Source: Cohnella thailandensis
GTDB lineage: Bacteria > Bacillota > Bacilli > Paenibacillales > Paenibacillaceae
NCBI RefSeq assembly: GCF_014212135.1
Contig: NZ_JACJVQ010000017.1
Span: 124,001 to 188,000 of the forward strand
Direction: 5' to 3'
Length of the DNA stretch: 64,000 nucleotides
The position numbers and the translations under genes were made by a program. Position 1 is the first letter of the stretch; each line of letters opens with the position of its first letter. Under the pieces are notes generated by a model. That model searched no databases. It worked only from the letters and a program-made list of their open reading frames with translations, and was not told where the DNA came from. Below, piece after piece: positions 62,284-64,000 of the stretch.

Positions 62284-63705
62284 TTGCTAAGGAAGATAAG
62301 GCCTGCGATTGGCGGACGGAGTCGAACATTCGCGCTCGCGTTTATGCTGTTGCCGCTGCTGCTGCTTATGCTGCCGATTTTCGCATTAAGCGAGGCGAGC
62401 GCGTCCGAAGGAGCGGCAACGGCGGAGTCGAAGCTCGTGCCGGAGAATGACGGCACGGGCACCGTCTACGTCGTTCCCGTCCATTCGACAATCGAGAGAG
62501 GGATGGCGTCATTCCTGGATCGGGCGATCGCCGAAGCGGAAGAGGCGAAGGCCGCTCTGCTCATCCTTAGGATCGATACGCCGGGAGGAAGCTTGCTCAG
62601 CGCCGACGAGATCGGCAGAAGAATTTCTTCCGCGAAGGTTCCGACCGTCGCGTTCGTGGAAGCGAAAGCGGCCTCGGCGGGAGCCTATCTGGCGCTGAAT
62701 GCCGATCGAATCGTGATGGCGCCGGGCTCGACGATCGGAGCGGCGATGGTCGTCGACTCCAACGGCGACGCGGTCGAAAATCCGAAAACGGTGTCCTTCT
62801 GGGCCAGCGAGATGAAGTCGGCGGCGGAGAAGAACGGACGAAACGGTACGATCGCGGTCGGCATGGTCGATCCCCAGCAGATTGTCGAGATGAAAGAGAT
62901 CGGCCGAACCAAAGAGAAAGGGCAGATCATCTCGCTGACGGCCAACGAAGCGCTTCAGGTCGGCTATGCGGATAAAATCGCCGGTTCGGTTCAAGAGGCG
63001 GCCGAGTGGGCCGGCATGGATCAATTTACGACGGTGAACGTGAACCCGACTTTCGCGGAGAAACTGTCCCGCTGGCTAACCTCGGATTTTATCTCGACGG
63101 TGCTGATGATCGTCGGGCTTGCGGGCATCTTCATCGAGCTGTTCGTTCCGGGCTTCGGGGCGCCCGGCATTACGGGAATCGTCGCCTTCGCCTTGTATTT
63201 CTTCGGACAGTACGTGGCGGGCTTCGCCGGATCGGAAGCGATCGTTCTCTTCGTTCTGGGTCTTCTGTTCCTTCTGCTCGAGATGTTTATTCCGAGCTTC
63301 GGAATCCTCGGCATTCTCGGCGTGGCCGGCGTCGCGGCGGGAATCGGGATGGCCGCTTACGACACGGGGGACGCGCTCCAGTCGCTTGGAATCGCCGTTC
63401 TGGTCGCCGCCGTCATCGTTGCCGTTGTCTCCTACCTTTTCCGCAGAAAAGGAATTTGGAACCGGCTCGTGCTTCGCGAGCGGTTGACGAGCGACGAAGG
63501 CTTCATCCCCGACGCGGGCCGCGAGATTTGGGTCGGCAAGACGGGAGTGGCGGTATCCCCGCTGCGGCCGTCAGGCACGGCGGAGGTGGACGGAACGAGA
63601 ATCGACGTCGTCTCTTATGGAGATTATATCGAGCCCGGAACGCGAATTCGGGTTATGGAGACGGACGGGACGAGAATCTTGGTCAAAAAAGAATCGCCGG
63701 AGTAA
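62284..63705 (+). CDS. NfeD family membrane serine protease (YqeZ-like)
   Basis: A 473-residue membrane protein. After a signal or anchor helix comes a ClpP-class serine protease domain (about 55-250; RIDTPGGSLLSADE and the catalytic-Ser region AKAASAGAYLAL), then four to five transmembrane helices and a C-terminal NfeD OB-fold domain (about 395-470; GKTGVAVSPLRPSGTAEVDG). It works with a flotillin partner. TTG at 62284 has GGGAGGGG at good spacing; the GTG at 62278 would sit on that site. The floA gene follows after 58 bp. Confidence 0.92.
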   Translation: MLRKIRPAIGGRSRTFALAFMLLPLLLLMLPIFALSEASASEGAATAESKLVPENDGTGTVYVVPVHSTIERGMASFLDRAIAEAEEAKAALLILRIDTPGGSLLSADEIGRRISSAKVPTVAFVEAKAASAGAYLALNADRIVMAPGSTIGAAMVVDSNGDAVENPKTVSFWASEMKSAAEKNGRNGTIAVGMVDPQQIVEMKEIGRTKEKGQIISLTANEALQVGYADKIAGSVQEAAEWAGMDQFTTVNVNPTFAEKLSRWLTSDFISTVLMIVGLAGIFIELFVPGFGAPGITGIVAFALYFFGQYVAGFAGSEAIVLFVLGLLFLLLEMFIPSFGILGILGVAGVAAGIGMAAYDTGDALQSLGIAVLVAAVIVAVVSYLFRRKGIWNRLVLRERLTSDEGFIPDAGREIWVGKTGVAVSPLRPSGTAEVDGTRIDVVSYGDYIEPGTRIRVMETDGTRILVKKESPE

Positions 63706-63763
63706 ACCGGTCGCGGTATGCTAAGATGGACGTAAAAACGAACGAACCTATCGGAGGGATCCT

Positions 63764-64000
63764 ATGGATTGGAATATCGAACTTCTCGTAATCATCGCCC
63801 TGGCTTTTATCGTGCTCTGCGTGTTCCTGAGCTTCTTCCCGTTTATGCTCTGGATCTCGGCCTTGGCGTCCGGCGTGCGGATCGGAATCATCACGCTAGT
63901 CGCGATGAGGCTGCGCCGCGTTACCCCGTCGCGGATCGTCAATCCGATGATCAAGGCGACCAAGGCGGGATTGGGACTCTCGATCAACCAACTGGAGAGC
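63764..64000 (+). CDS. floA: Flotillin-like protein FloA, 5' part (continues beyond window)
   Basis: The first 79 residues of a FloA/YqfA-type flotillin. A membrane-inserted hydrophobic hairpin spans about residues 5-50, then the conserved [23 protein letters not shown] segment begins the SPFH region. GGAGGG precedes the ATG. The protein is cut by the window edge. The nfeD-floA pair organises membrane microdomains in B. subtilis. Confidence 0.93.
   Translation, partial: MDWNIELLVIIALAFIVLCVFLSFFPFMLWISALASGVRIGIITLVAMRLRRVTPSRIVNPMIKATKAGLGLSINQLES

Overview
The window reads as chromosomal DNA of a spore-forming, high-GC member of the Paenibacillaceae (Cohnella- or Paenibacillus-like). The reasons are the sporulation genes gpr, spoIIP and a yqxA-like gene, strong Gram-positive ribosome binding sites, sigma-A promoters and a CIRCE operator, and a gene order that follows the Bacillus subtilis comE - holA - rpsT - gpr - spoIIP - lepA - hemW - hrcA - grpE - dnaK - dnaJ - prmA - rsmE - mtaB - rpsU - yqeY - nfeD - floA backbone. 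The species assignment is inference. No rRNA, tRNA, CRISPR array, phage or transposon was recognised.

Layout. 1-2052: 3' part of leuS. 2112-8437: competence locus comER (minus strand), comEA, comEB, comEC, with an O-acetylhomoserine sulfhydrylase gene set between comEA and comEB. 8514-10283: an ECF sigma factor with its own ECF-type promoter, and a zinc-finger membrane anti-sigma factor. 10609-13409: holA, rpsT (minus), gpr. 13618-27700: a beta-mannan or galactomannan catabolic island lying between gpr and spoIIP. It holds a GH36 alpha-galactosidase, a YesM/YesN-type two-component system, two ABC permeases, a LacI regulator, a GH113 mannanase, a cellobiose/mannobiose 2-epimerase, a GH130 mannosylglucose phosphorylase and a sugar-binding lipoprotein. 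27890-31473: spoIIP, yqxA-like, an HD-GYP protein and a Crp/Fnr regulator. 31479-33822: a MutS2-like ATPase without Smr domain, preceded by a promoter, a seven-codon leader ORF and two terminators. 33908-45885: lepA, hemW, DinB-like, ArgA-like, the hrcA-grpE-dnaK-dnaJ heat-shock cluster, yfhD-like, prmA and a site-2 protease homolog. 46053-52420: rsmE, mtaB, a NUDIX-DeoC fusion, a Na/Pi cotransporter (minus), an RlmI-like methyltransferase and a small ORF. 52595-64000: addB, addA, an anchored protein of unknown role, HIT, rpsU, yqeY, nfeD and the start of floA.

Working together. In the island, none of the four enzymes carries a signal peptide, so imported manno-oligosaccharides are probably degraded inside the cell: debranching (GH36), cleavage (GH113), epimerisation of mannobiose to mannosyl-glucose, and phosphorolysis to mannose-1-phosphate and glucose. 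Two near-identical cre-like boxes just downstream of the permease and binding-protein promoters suggest CcpA repression. No ABC ATPase is present, so a shared MsmX-type ATPase encoded elsewhere is expected.

The strongest candidate for something undescribed is the leader region before the MutS2-like gene. A consensus promoter drives a short RNA with a Leu/Val-rich leader ORF, alternative helices and an intrinsic terminator, which has the form of a ribosome-dependent attenuator controlling a MutS2 relative.
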